Shown: in pieces, positions 55,916 through 64,000 of the stretch
Position numbering within the stretch: position 1 is the first letter of the stretch
Layout: the number at the start of each line of letters is the position of its first letter
Assembly: GCA_001899635.1 (NCBI GenBank)
Contig: MKVQ01000036.1
Coordinates: forward strand, 88,368-152,367
DNA: 64,000 bases
Direction: 5' to 3'
From: Myxococcales bacterium 68-20
Lineage (GTDB): Bacteria; Myxococcota_A; Polyangia; Polyangiales; Polyangiaceae
Made by a program: the position numbers and the translations under genes
The notes under the pieces: model-generated
The model's database searches: none
What the model was told of the DNA's origin: nothing
What the model saw: the letters and a program-made list of their open reading frames with translations, nothing else

Positions 55916-56955
55916 TCAGGGCAAATGCCCCACGAGAGCCCCCCCGAGAAAGGGCACGATCCGTGGGGCCTCGTAGACGAGCATGGCGGGCTCGAACAGG
56001 AGCTCGTTCCGGACCAAAGGTGCGCGCACACCGCCGAGCAGCTCGAACGACATGGCCCGGAGCGGTCGCCACGAAATCCGCGCGGCGGCGCCCGCGCTGA
56101 GCCACACCGCCGCCCGGGCCCGCGAAGGCAGCGGCTCGATCACGATCGCTTCGAGGACGCCGCCCTCGGCGTTCAAACATGGCCCCACGCGCAACGTCGG
56201 CTGCCGGACGAGATCGCCACAGCCGGTCAGGGCCACCTCGTTCCATTGGAGGCCGACGGTCCCGAATCGAGAGACCGTGTCCTCGCGAAAGCTCCGCCGG
56301 ACGCCGAGCCGGACGAGGGGCGCGAAGCGGCCCGGAAAGCCGACCTGCCCGAAGAGGCCCGGCATCACGACGAGCGCACGGTTCGCCGAAACCTCCACGC
56401 TCGTACCGAGGGCGATGCCAATCCGCGGGCGAGGCTCGGATGAACCACGAGGCGGATGTCGTAGCGGCGCCGTCCGCGGAGGTCGGCTCGGCTGCGCCGG
56501 CGCCTCGAGCATGGGCGCCGTCTCCGCCGGCGCCTCGGCGGGCGCGGAAGGCATGGGCACGTCCCCTCCTTCGAGGCCGATCGCTGCCATGGACGGCGAG
56601 CGCGGCGAGGACACGATCACACGACGCGGCCGACGCTGTGCGCGCGGGCACGCTCGCCAGCCGCGACGAGCATGATCGTACCGTGGCTCGTGCCGCCGCG
56701 CTTCTCGACGCGCACCGCGACGTCGACCGCAGGCTCGCCCTCCGCGGCCTCGCGAACGTGACAGAGCCTCGCGCGCAGCCGCTCGAACGTCGTCGGACGT
56801 TTTGGGCACCCTTCATGGAGGTCTTCGGTGATCCGAACCGCGATCGGGGCCGGCTCCGAGGCGGTCGCCGTGCTCCATACGCTCGTGAACGCCGCAAACA
56901 CAGTGAGCGCCCAAACCCGGGCGACCTTCGCCTGCGGCGACTTCCCGAAACGCAC
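55916..56955 (-). pseudogene. Exported protein X, cluster B copy, frameshifted
   Basis: From about 56955 a frame encodes a signal peptide (STATA-SEP) and a domain with DVAVRVEKRGGTSHGTIMLVAAGERAR, like gene X at 32865. It stops at a TGA near 56617, while coding continues in a second frame (RRVIVSSPRSPSMAAIGLEG) to the stop at 55916. The second part has a Pro-rich linker and a strand-rich C-terminal half, as in X. One base change in length near 56620-56640 separates the halves. It lies 128 bp upstream of the sigma gene on the same strand, matching the cluster A order. Confidence 0.7.
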
Positions 56956-56988
56956 AGCCACGAGCGGTCGAGAAGAGCACGGAAGCAC

Positions 56989-58045
56989 GTCGCCCGCGAG
57001 CGCGAGGCACGGCTACTCGAATGCGAGCATCGTCAACCGGTCGCCTCTCGCACGAGCTGCGCGGGCGTCGCTGCGTGTCGCTTGGCCGTCGCATCGAGCG
57101 GTGGCTGCGGGTTTCCGAGCGCGCCGACCGCGAACGACAGACGTCGTCCCGCGTGGCGTGCGACGGCGATCTACACGCGCGGCGAGGGCGATCGGTGACG
57201 AACAGCAGGTCTGGTACGCGCCCCAGGCCCTCGCGGGACTTCGTCCCGGGCATACTCGAGCTCGTGCTCCACGGTTCGGACGGCCACGCAATACGCTCGA
57301 CCTCAACTCGACGGTCGACTGAGCCGAGAGCAGAAGGCCGCGCGATGGCTCATCGGTACTCCGCGAGTAGAGGTTCCGGCGCATGGATTCGAACTCTATG
57401 AGACGGCACTCAAAAGCAGACAATGCCGCTCACCTTTCGCCCTCAAGAGCTCGAAATCTCGCCGCGACGGATGCATGTTCCCACCAGTCCACGCCCGTCC
57501 CCGGGAATCGACCCGTTTCGTGGAGACATTTTGGAAACGAAGCGTAGACAGAATCGCCGCCATGACTGTCCTCCAGCATTCCGACTCCGCGACCAGCTAA
57601 TCCGCTCGATGCTCTTCCAAGCATCCTGTCAGAACAGCCGCGCTTGGGGGACGCCCTTGAGGAGTGCCGGTTCATGGGTGAGGCGGTCCAAGTCGTCCGC
57701 TGCCTTCGCGGGACGCTCGCCAGCCTGAAGCTCAACGTCACCGTTCGGAGACCGCGCGCGATCGCCTTCCTGCGAAAGCCAGCGCTCGAGCCCGCTGCGA
57801 GCGCTCGCCGCCGCTGATCTGGCGTTCGCGTCGCTTCTGCGGTTCGCCGCTCTCGAGCGGACAACAAGCGAGCTCGCGCTCTTCCTCGAGGGGAGCGAGT
57901 TCGTCGGTCGAGTGGCGCTGAGCCCGCCAGCGCGGACGCCGGACGAACGACGCGTCACGTTCACCTGAGGGCGACGCGCGCCTCGATCAGATCTCCATCG
58001 TCGCGATGTCTTGCGGCGGCGGTCCGCGTCGAGCATAGCGTCGTC
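56989..58045. other. About 1 kb with no recognisable gene
   Basis: Short open stretches on both strands are Arg/Ser-rich and look non-coding. The minus-strand stretch ending near 57629 (AKAADDLDRLTHEPALLKGV) and the plus-strand stretch ending near 57967 could be debris of older genes or elements, but I recognise neither. The tRNA-like T-loop at about 57384-57396 is not part of a cloverleaf. Confidence 0.4.
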
Positions 58046-59539
58046 GTGGGCATCGACCTCGAGCGCGAGAAAGATCCCAAGGTCCTCCGTCAGGCGGTCG
58101 TCCTCGTCGAAGCGAAGAGCGCCGACTTCTCGCTCGCGTGATGGAACTCACTGAGGCGTTCCTCGCGGCCCAAGGCAAAGACCGCATGGCGCTTCAAGTG
58201 GAGTTCGAAGGTCTTCAGCCGCAGCTCGAGCGGAAGAATCGGATGCTCTTCGGACAGAGCTCCGAACGCCGCTCAGGCGAGCCGACTGCGCCGCCGAAGG
58301 AACGCAAGCCAAAAACGGGACACGGACCGCGCGAACAGAGGCAGCTTCGCATCGTCGACGAGTCTCACGACATCCCCGAGGCGGACCGCGTCTGCATCTT
58401 GTGTAACGGCGCCCTCGCGGAGCTGGACGGTCAGGTCGAGGAGAGCGAAGAGATCGACGTCATCGCGCGCGAGTTTGTGACCAAAAGACACGTCCGGAAG
58501 AAGTACCGCCGCCGCTGCGACGAATGCATCGAGACCGCGCCCCTCCCGCCGCGCCTCATTCCCGGCGGCCGCTACAGCCTCGCGTTCGCGATCACCGTCG
58601 CCATCTCGAAGTACGCCGACCACCTTCCCCTCGAGCGGCAAGTCCGGATCCTGCAGCGTAAATGGGTGATCGTCGATTCGCAGACGCTCTACGATCAGGT
58701 CGAATCCCGCGCGCGGGGGGTTTGGCCTGCGTACGATCGGCTTGGTGTCGAGTTCCTCGATGAGCCGGTGATCTTCGTGGATGAGACGCCGTGGCCGCTG
58801 CTCGGCAAGAACGCGTCGAGCGCGAAGTGGCACTGCGTGGCCGATCGCGAGCCCGAAGGGCTGCATACTACGAGATCCACGATACGCGCGGGCTCGACGC
58901 GGGCAAGTTGCTCCTCGGGGGCTTCAAAGGCATCGCGGTCACCGACGGCTACGGCGTCTACTACTCGCTCGAGAAGCGAACGCAGGGCTTGCGCATCGCG
59001 CAATGCCGGGCGCACATCCGGAGGAAGTTCGTCGATTGCGAATCGGCATTTCCAAAGGAGACGGAGCAGATCCTCGGGCTCATTCGAGAGCTCTACGCCA
59101 TCGAAGATCGCGCACCACCGGCCCTGAAGGCAACGACGTGCAGCATCAATTTCGCTCGACAGGGTCGCGGTGCGTACTCGCGCGCATTCAGGCGTGGCGT
59201 CTCGACGTGGCGTGTACGCCGGCAGCGGACTGGCCGTCGCCATCAACTACATGTCGAAGCGCTGGTCGCGAGCGACACTCTTCCTTGAGCATCCTGACGT
59301 CCGGCTCGACAACAACGCCGCCGAGCGCGCGATCCGCGGCGTCGTCCTCGGACGAAAAAAATGACTACGGCTCCCGCTCGCAGCGCGGGACCGAGTTGGC
59401 CGCCGTCTTCTACTCGCTCATCGAGTGCGCGAAGCTCGTCGGCGTTGAACCCGCCGAGTACCTCCGCCGTGCGGCCGATGCGGCACTCGCCGGCGGCGCC
59501 CCCATCGTCCCCGTCGATCTCGCACGCGCGCACCAATAG
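58046..59539 (+). pseudogene. IS66-family transposase TnpC, decayed
   Basis: Pieces of one IS66 transposase follow each other in several frames. The N-terminal coiled-coil (DLEREKDPKVLR, then MELTEAFLAAQ) leads to a zinc-finger-like CILCNG/CDEC region and FVDETPWPLL (first Asp). Then come TDGYGVYYSL (second Asp) and DNNAAERAIRGVVLG (Glu), with a C-terminus LAAVFYSLIECAKLVGVEPAEYL. Frame changes fall near 58120, 58870, about 59150-59230 and 59362. Several frameshifts in one gene indicate an inactive element. Accessory tnpA and tnpB are not visible upstream. Confidence 0.85.
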
Positions 59540-60610
59540 CGCCGAACGCCTGGCTCGTCGGGACGAGCCACGGCGAGGTCTTACGGTCAATCCAGCCGGC
59601 GAGTTCGGCGATCCAGCGTGTCGCCTCGCTGATCGTCGGGATAGAGCGTTTCTTCTTCACACCACGACTCGCCCGGTCGCGCCTCAGCACATCGATCTCC
59701 GAATCCGAGAGTTCGACGGTCGCGGGTGCGTCCGCCTTGTTCCGGGCGAAGTACTTCAGCCTCTCGATGCGCATCCCAGGGCGGCGAGGATCGTCGCCCA
59801 CTCTTTTGATCGCCTCGGCCGGTCGCCTTGCTTCCGCGTTCGATGGAACTCCTCGACGCGCCATCGTTTGCGATAGCCATCGAGAATCCTTTCAGCCTCT
59901 TCCCGAGTGGTGACAGGCACGTTCTCAACTTGGAAGGGTCTTCCGTCCGCCGGTCCCACTACAAACGCACGGTGAAGTCACAGTTGAGCGCGCTGAGCCC
60001 GAAGAGGATGTCGGTGTTGTCTGCCTCGCGATCGATCACGACTGCAGTGAGCCGATCGACAGCGCTTCGAGCGGCGCGGAGGAAGTTCGCATTCTCCTTA
60101 TCTTCGAGCGGGCGCAGCTGGTTTCGACGCGTCCGCTCGCCCTTGGACATCCGCTCGGTCTCGCGCCGGGCCCAGTAGATCTGGTCGGTCAGGCCGAGGG
60201 GCACACCGTCGACTGCGACCGCCAGCGCACTCATCACCTGCAGTCCGCGGACGGCTCGATTTGGCGATCCCACCGGTCTTGCTCTCCTTCTCGTCGGTGA
60301 GAGCAAACGCCGTACCGGCGAGGATCACAAGCACGCTAGTCCCCTCGTATTCGGCTGCGCGCCGCGCAGTAGCGGCGAAGAGCATCTCGGCGAGAGCGTC
60401 GGCCTTTACCGCGGGGTTCTCGAGAAAGTCGTACGCTCCCGCGCGCTCGTCATCCCGATCGAACAAGACCGACACCTTACCGGACCGTCGCCGCGCCGCT
60501 GCGCACGCCATCGCAACAAGCCGGCGGGGGCGTCGAACGACGTCCTTCAGCTGCGCCCGGCCAAACTGGTTGCGGGCCCAATGGGCCACGGACTCCGTCT
60601 GCATGCGCAA
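59540..60610 (-). pseudogene. IS4-family (Tn5-like) transposase, decayed
   Basis: The start near 60610 encodes HWARNQFGRAQLKDVVRRPRRLVAMA, typical of Tn5-like IS4 transposases. VSVLFDRDDERAGAYDFLENPAV and LVILAGTAFALTD follow. The frame then shifts to QIYWARRETERMSKGERTRR and VVIDREADNTDILFG, and then to a stretch with YRKRWRVEEFHRTRKQGD, the YREK-like region holding the catalytic Glu. The last frame gives KYFARNKADAPA and ATRWIAELAGWIDR. At least three frameshifts are present. It abuts the IS66 remnant at 59539. Confidence 0.82.
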
Positions 60611-60757
60611 CCGGAACGTCGGAGTTCCACATTTAGTTCCGCACTATCCCGACTGATGGATCCAAGGGTACCCCCTAGGGGTGATGCGAACCTGTCCCCA
60701 CCTCGTATAGCGTCACTCACTGCGTCTAACCGCAAAGACGTTATGGAGGCACGCAAC

Positions 60758-62119
60758 ATGACAACGATCTGTGTGGCAAAGAGCGTCTTGGGCGCGCTCG
60801 GGATCCTGACCGCATTGGGCCTCAGCGCGTGCAGCGCAAAAACGAGTGAGCAGAGCGCGATCGGCGTGACGAGCGATGCGCTCACGACCAACCCGAGCAC
60901 CTCAAACGCATTCGCACCGTTCGCGGACACGGGCGCAGACGTGCAAGGTGGAGCGGCGCATTGCTTCCTCAAGGACACGGACACGGGCGTCTTCCCAGCG
61001 GTGTATTACATGATCTCCCTCGGTGGGTTCGGTGCTACCGGCCCCAGTAGCCGGATCGAAGCGTTCGAACCGACTGCGGCATCAGGCGACGGCGCGTGGG
61101 TGAGCCACGCCCCAGGACAGCCGCTCCACGGCATCGCCCTCCCGGAGGCCGCGGGGGACGGCGTCGCGGTGACCGAAGGCGACGGCGTGGCGTGCTATTA
61201 TTCCGGCGGCACCACGAATGGCGGAGAAAGCCGTCAGGCCATCAAACTGACGGTGAGCGGGGGAAGCTTCACGCTCACATCGCTCGGAAGCATGCAGGTG
61301 GGGCGCTCGGGCCACGGGATGCAGTTGTGCGGCGTTCCGGGCTGGGGAATGGAGCAACGGCTCATCGTGTACGGCGGCCGTATCGGCCTTTTCGGCACCG
61401 CCGAACTGGAGGTGTTCGAGGGCGATACTACCTGGACCAAGGTGACCACGGGCCACCTTTCCAACGACGTCTTCAATTTCGCCTCGGCCTCGCTCGACGC
61501 AAGCACGAATCGCTCGAAGATCCTCGTGGCGAACGGCGACCGCGGCTTTGGCGCGCTCAGCTCGTCGATCGACACGATCTACATTCAGAGTCCGCAATGC
61601 CGGCCCGCGCTTGACGTGGCGGTCCGGCCGCTGGTCCGAAGCGCCTCTGGGGGCACGGTCTTCACGCCCGACCAGAAGAAGCAGTCGATCGCGTTCGCGT
61701 ACGATGAGGGCGGCAGTCCGTACTATGATTCCTTCATCGTCGCTGGGGGAGACAACAGCTTCGCCCTTTCGACCTCAACGAACAGAGTCGTTGTGACCAG
61801 TTGGATCAACTCGGAAGGTTCGATCGGGCCCGCGAACGCGATCAACTCACTCGTGAGCGCTCCGGCTCTGGTCGCACTGCCGGGCGGCGACTTCGCGCTG
61901 GTCGGTGGCTGCGATCATGGGTGTAACAACTCGCTCGCGAACGTTCAGAAGTTCTCGGCTGCAACCCGTACGTGGTCGAGCATCGGCACGCTCAACAAGG
62001 CGCGCGTCTGGCATATCGCGGAGTACCTGCCCACGGTGCCGTTTACGGCGACCGGGATCTATGTGACCTCGGGCGTTCGCTACCCGGTTGGGCCCGAAAC
62101 GCAGACCGAGGTCTTCTAG
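60758..62119 (+). CDS. Kelch-like propeller lipoprotein between transposon remnants
   Basis: The 453-residue product has a lipoprotein signal (Cys25, ALGLSAC). Kelch-type repeats follow (RLIVYGGRIGLFGTAELEVFEGDTTW, DFALVGGCDHGCNNSLANVQKFSAATRTWSSIG, NKARVWHIAEYL), expected to form a beta-propeller. ATG at 60758 follows GGAGG by 8 bp; ATG at 60743 is in frame but less likely. It has no close counterpart in clusters A or B. It is intact although flanked by the IS4-like remnant on the left and IS66 on the right. An ACCCC-CTA-GGGGT palindrome lies at 60670-60682, upstream. Confidence 0.85.
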   Translation: MTTICVAKSVLGALGILTALGLSACSAKTSEQSAIGVTSDALTTNPSTSNAFAPFADTGADVQGGAAHCFLKDTDTGVFPAVYYMISLGGFGATGPSSRIEAFEPTAASGDGAWVSHAPGQPLHGIALPEAAGDGVAVTEGDGVACYYSGGTTNGGESRQAIKLTVSGGSFTLTSLGSMQVGRSGHGMQLCGVPGWGMEQRLIVYGGRIGLFGTAELEVFEGDTTWTKVTTGHLSNDVFNFASASLDASTNRSKILVANGDRGFGALSSSIDTIYIQSPQCRPALDVAVRPLVRSASGGTVFTPDQKKQSIAFAYDEGGSPYYDSFIVAGGDNSFALSTSTNRVVVTSWINSEGSIGPANAINSLVSAPALVALPGGDFALVGGCDHGCNNSLANVQKFSAATRTWSSIGTLNKARVWHIAEYLPTVPFTATGIYVTSGVRYPVGPETQTEVF

Positions 62120-62209
62120 CGGGGTGCTGAAAAACCGGTCACGAGCCAGAGAGCGTGATCCGCGAGGCGCCGGTCTTGCTGCGCCGCTTGCCGGCGCGGT
62201 TTCGATTGC

Positions 62210-63578
62210 CTGGCGTCACCCCAGGGCGGGCTGCCCGCGCGAGCGGGCACGCCCTCTCGGGCCCGCCGCGCGGGACTCGCACGTGGCGACCAGCAAGTAA
62301 AGGCCGCTAGGCTTCTACCCGACGCGACGTCGCCGACGAACAGGTAGTTGTTCCTGCCGAGTGCGATCCTGCGGAGCGCACGCTCGGAGGCGTTGTTGTC
62401 GAGAGGTATGCGCGCGTCGTCGAGGAACACGCCAAGCTCGGCCCATTGGCCGAGCGTGTACGGATGGCGACGCCGAGCGGTCTCTTCGGCAGGTGACACC
62501 CGGCCTCAGCGTCGAGCCAGGCCTTGAAGCGATTGCGGATCTGCCCGGCCCCCAGTTTCCGAAGCTCAAAGTGTGAGGCTTCGGAAAGTCGCTGCTCCTT
62601 CGCGTAGTGCTCGACGCGATAGAGCTCCGTGATGACGGTCGAGCACATCCTGCGCGCCGGGCGCGGTCTTGATCGACTCGAAGAAGTAGCGCCGCACGTG
62701 GGCGAAGCAGGCGGCGCCCCTTCGGCTCGAGACCTTCTCGACGTCGTTGTAGCCGCTGTACCCGTCGACGAGCAGGACGCCGTTGGTCCCCTCGAGCAGC
62801 GCCTTCGGCGTCGAGTCCGAGCTGCTCTCGGCGAAAGTGGTACGTGACGTCGAAGCCGCCGTGTGCGTCGGCGGCCCCGAACGTCCACACGAATCCCGTC
62901 TTCGGTTTGCCGGTAGCGACCTTCATGATCCGGAGCCGCGTCTCGTCTGCCATGACGAAGTTGCGCTCGCGAGTCACGTCAACAACGCGCGTCCACACCG
63001 GCGCGAGGAGCGCCGAGGCTCGGTGAAGCAACTCGTTCGTCGTCGATCGCGCGACGGGAACGCCCTTGCGCGCGCTCCTTCTCGAGGCGGTGGATCGGCA
63101 AGTGGTCGGCCATTTGGCGACACCGATGTGCGCGAGGAAGCTCGCCCCGTACTGCCCCTTCTCGACGACCTTCGGCGCGCCTGGCGCGGTGATGACGCAG
63201 CCACCACACCGGCAGCGCAACACTTGCTGCACGTGCTCGTGTCTGACGAACCTGGCCGGCACGAATTCCCACACGAAAGTGCTCTTGCCGGGCGCATCGG
63301 CGTGAGATCGGTGCGACCGCAGGGCGGTGCACCGACGGAGCGACTCCGGCACTTTGTGCTCGGTCCTCACAGTTGGGGTTTGGGCTTTGGCCTCGGCCCG
63401 CGCGCGGCGCTTGGCCTTCGCCTGCTCGGGCGTCGCCAGCTCGCCGAGCTTCACCCGCGGCAGCTTGCTCCGCTCGCTCCGCGCACCGAACAGCGACTTC
63501 TTCAGCTGCGCGTTCTCGTGCTCGAGCTTCGCGACCCTCGGCGTGCTGCGGCGCTCGTCGACGACGGGCAGGTGGAAG
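62210..63578 (-). pseudogene. IS66 TnpC transposase, decayed
   Basis: The N-terminus has a coiled-coil (VAKLEHENAQLKKSLFG). It is followed by a CRCGGC zinc-finger-like region, MADETRLRIMKV (first Asp), VLLVDGYSGYNDVEKV (second Asp) and LDNNASERALRRIALGRNN (Glu). These pieces are in different frames, with changes near 63280, 62860 and 62500 and again near 62310, so the gene is inactive. Confidence 0.82.
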
Positions 63579-63801
63579 CACCCTTCTCGAGGCGCTTGAG
63601 GTACAGCACGACCCCGGACCGGGCGCAGAAAAGGATCTTGACCTTGTCCTTCGCCTTGCCGGCGAACACGAACAGATGGCCCTCGCAGGGATCACGGCGC
63701 AGCGTCGCTTCGACGCTCGCTCTCAGGCCGTCGATGCCCTTGCGCATGTCGGTCGGGTCAACGGCGAAGTAGATGCGGACGCTCGGCGGGAATCCGAGCA
63801 T
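63502..63801 (-). pseudogene. IS66 TnpB (Orf2), end shifted out of frame
   Basis: ATG at 63801 after GAGGGGAC starts a typical IS66 Orf2: VRIYFAVDPTDMRKGIDGL, HLFVFAGKAKDKVKIL and GVVLYLKRLEKG. At about 63578-63584 the normal frame is lost; the open frame continues to 63502 with unrelated sequence. The start overlaps the tnpA stop (TGATG). Confidence 0.8.
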
Positions 63802-63908
63802 CAGGTCCCCTCGAGCAGAGCGACGACCCGCGCGAAGGCCTCTTCGTCGAGCCATGGGCGACCTTGAGCATATGGCCCGTGCGAACCAACACGGTCTCCG
63901 GCTCGCCC
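63801..63908 (-). pseudogene. IS66 TnpA C-terminal fragment
   Basis: Just before tnpB, LDEEAFARVVALLEGT and a TGA form a TnpA-like end. Sequence further right (GEPETVLVRTGHMLKVAHG) is in another frame and runs into the sigma-factor fragment, so the 5' part of tnpA is missing. Confidence 0.6.
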
Positions 63909-64000
63909 CGGCGCTCCTCGGGGATGCTCGCGAGGATCTCGTCGAGCGTGGCACGCTCCTGTGCCCGAGCCACTGCGGTCTCTGCGGTCGGCCCAGGCGC
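63909..64000 (-). pseudogene. Fragment of an ECF sigma gene, identical to cluster B
   Basis: These 92 bases equal 55366-55457 exactly and encode the ARAQERATLDEILASIPEERR part of the sigma factor. Downstream coding is replaced by IS66 sequence. The fragment continues past the window edge, so a second copy of at least the start of the sigma gene probably lies there. Confidence 0.85.

Larger units (their letters stand above)
62121..63908 (-). mobile_element. Second IS66-family element, decayed
   Basis: Remnants of the three-gene IS66 set tnpA-tnpB-tnpC lie in order on the minus strand. The left boundary is placed where GGGTGCTGAAAAACC begins, just after the kelch gene stop; such ends are common for insertion sequences, but the matching inverted repeat was not found. 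The right boundary is where the sigma-factor fragment begins (63909). Confidence 0.75.

Noticed and set aside
57380..57400. Sequence like a tRNA T-loop (GGATTCGAAC on the + strand).
   Set aside because: The flanking bases do not form a T-stem, and no acceptor stem, anticodon arm or CCA end can be drawn on either strand.

Overview
The window is high-GC DNA with dense coding, many lipoproteins, several ECF sigma factors and a eukaryote-like Ser/Thr kinase fused to other signalling domains. This points to a myxobacterium (Myxococcota, Polyangiales-like, for example a Labilithrix relative). That placement is inferred from gene content. No rRNA, tRNA or CRISPR array was seen.

Layout. 1-9566: a truncated beta-helix lipoprotein, a kinase/cyclase/ATPase/TPR signalling protein, adenosine deaminase, a membrane protein and a cation/proton antiporter. 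9725-14501: a histidine block hisG-hisC-hisHF (fused)-hisD, preceded by a histidine-rich leader peptide and an attenuator-like hairpin. 14632-16444: a terminator, two small exported proteins and a non-coding stretch. 16445-31355: a copper/metal region with two CorE-like ECF sigma factors carrying cysteine-rich tails, a multicopper oxidase/outer-membrane channel/metal-binding lipoprotein operon, a P1B-type ATPase, a copper chaperone and a multicopper-oxidase remnant. Interleaved with it are a pectinacetylesterase-like lipoprotein, a DUF2267 protein, a SulP transporter and an MgtC protein. The three copper transcription units share one promoter-like signature, GGTGTAAT-N15-GCGTC.

32865-56955 is the most striking part. 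Two paralogous operons face each other tail to tail. Each has the order: exported protein X, ECF sigma factor, membrane-anchored putative anti-sigma factor, cysteine-knot lipoprotein, two propeller-like lipoproteins, an RCC1-repeat lipoprotein, an IgGFc-binding-like lipoprotein, and one further lipoprotein. Cluster A runs on the + strand (core 35987-46147) and cluster B on the - strand (core 55787-46168). Genes overlap by ATGA, GTGA or TGATG, and almost every product has a lipobox. I infer a sigma/anti-sigma-controlled set of cell-surface lipoproteins whose function is not apparent.

56956-64000 is a mobile-element graveyard: a decayed IS66, a decayed IS4-like element, an intact kelch-like lipoprotein, and a second decayed IS66. 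The second IS66 abuts a sigma-factor fragment identical over at least 92 bp to the sigma gene of cluster B. Frameshifts are common in 44112-64000; some could be sequencing errors.
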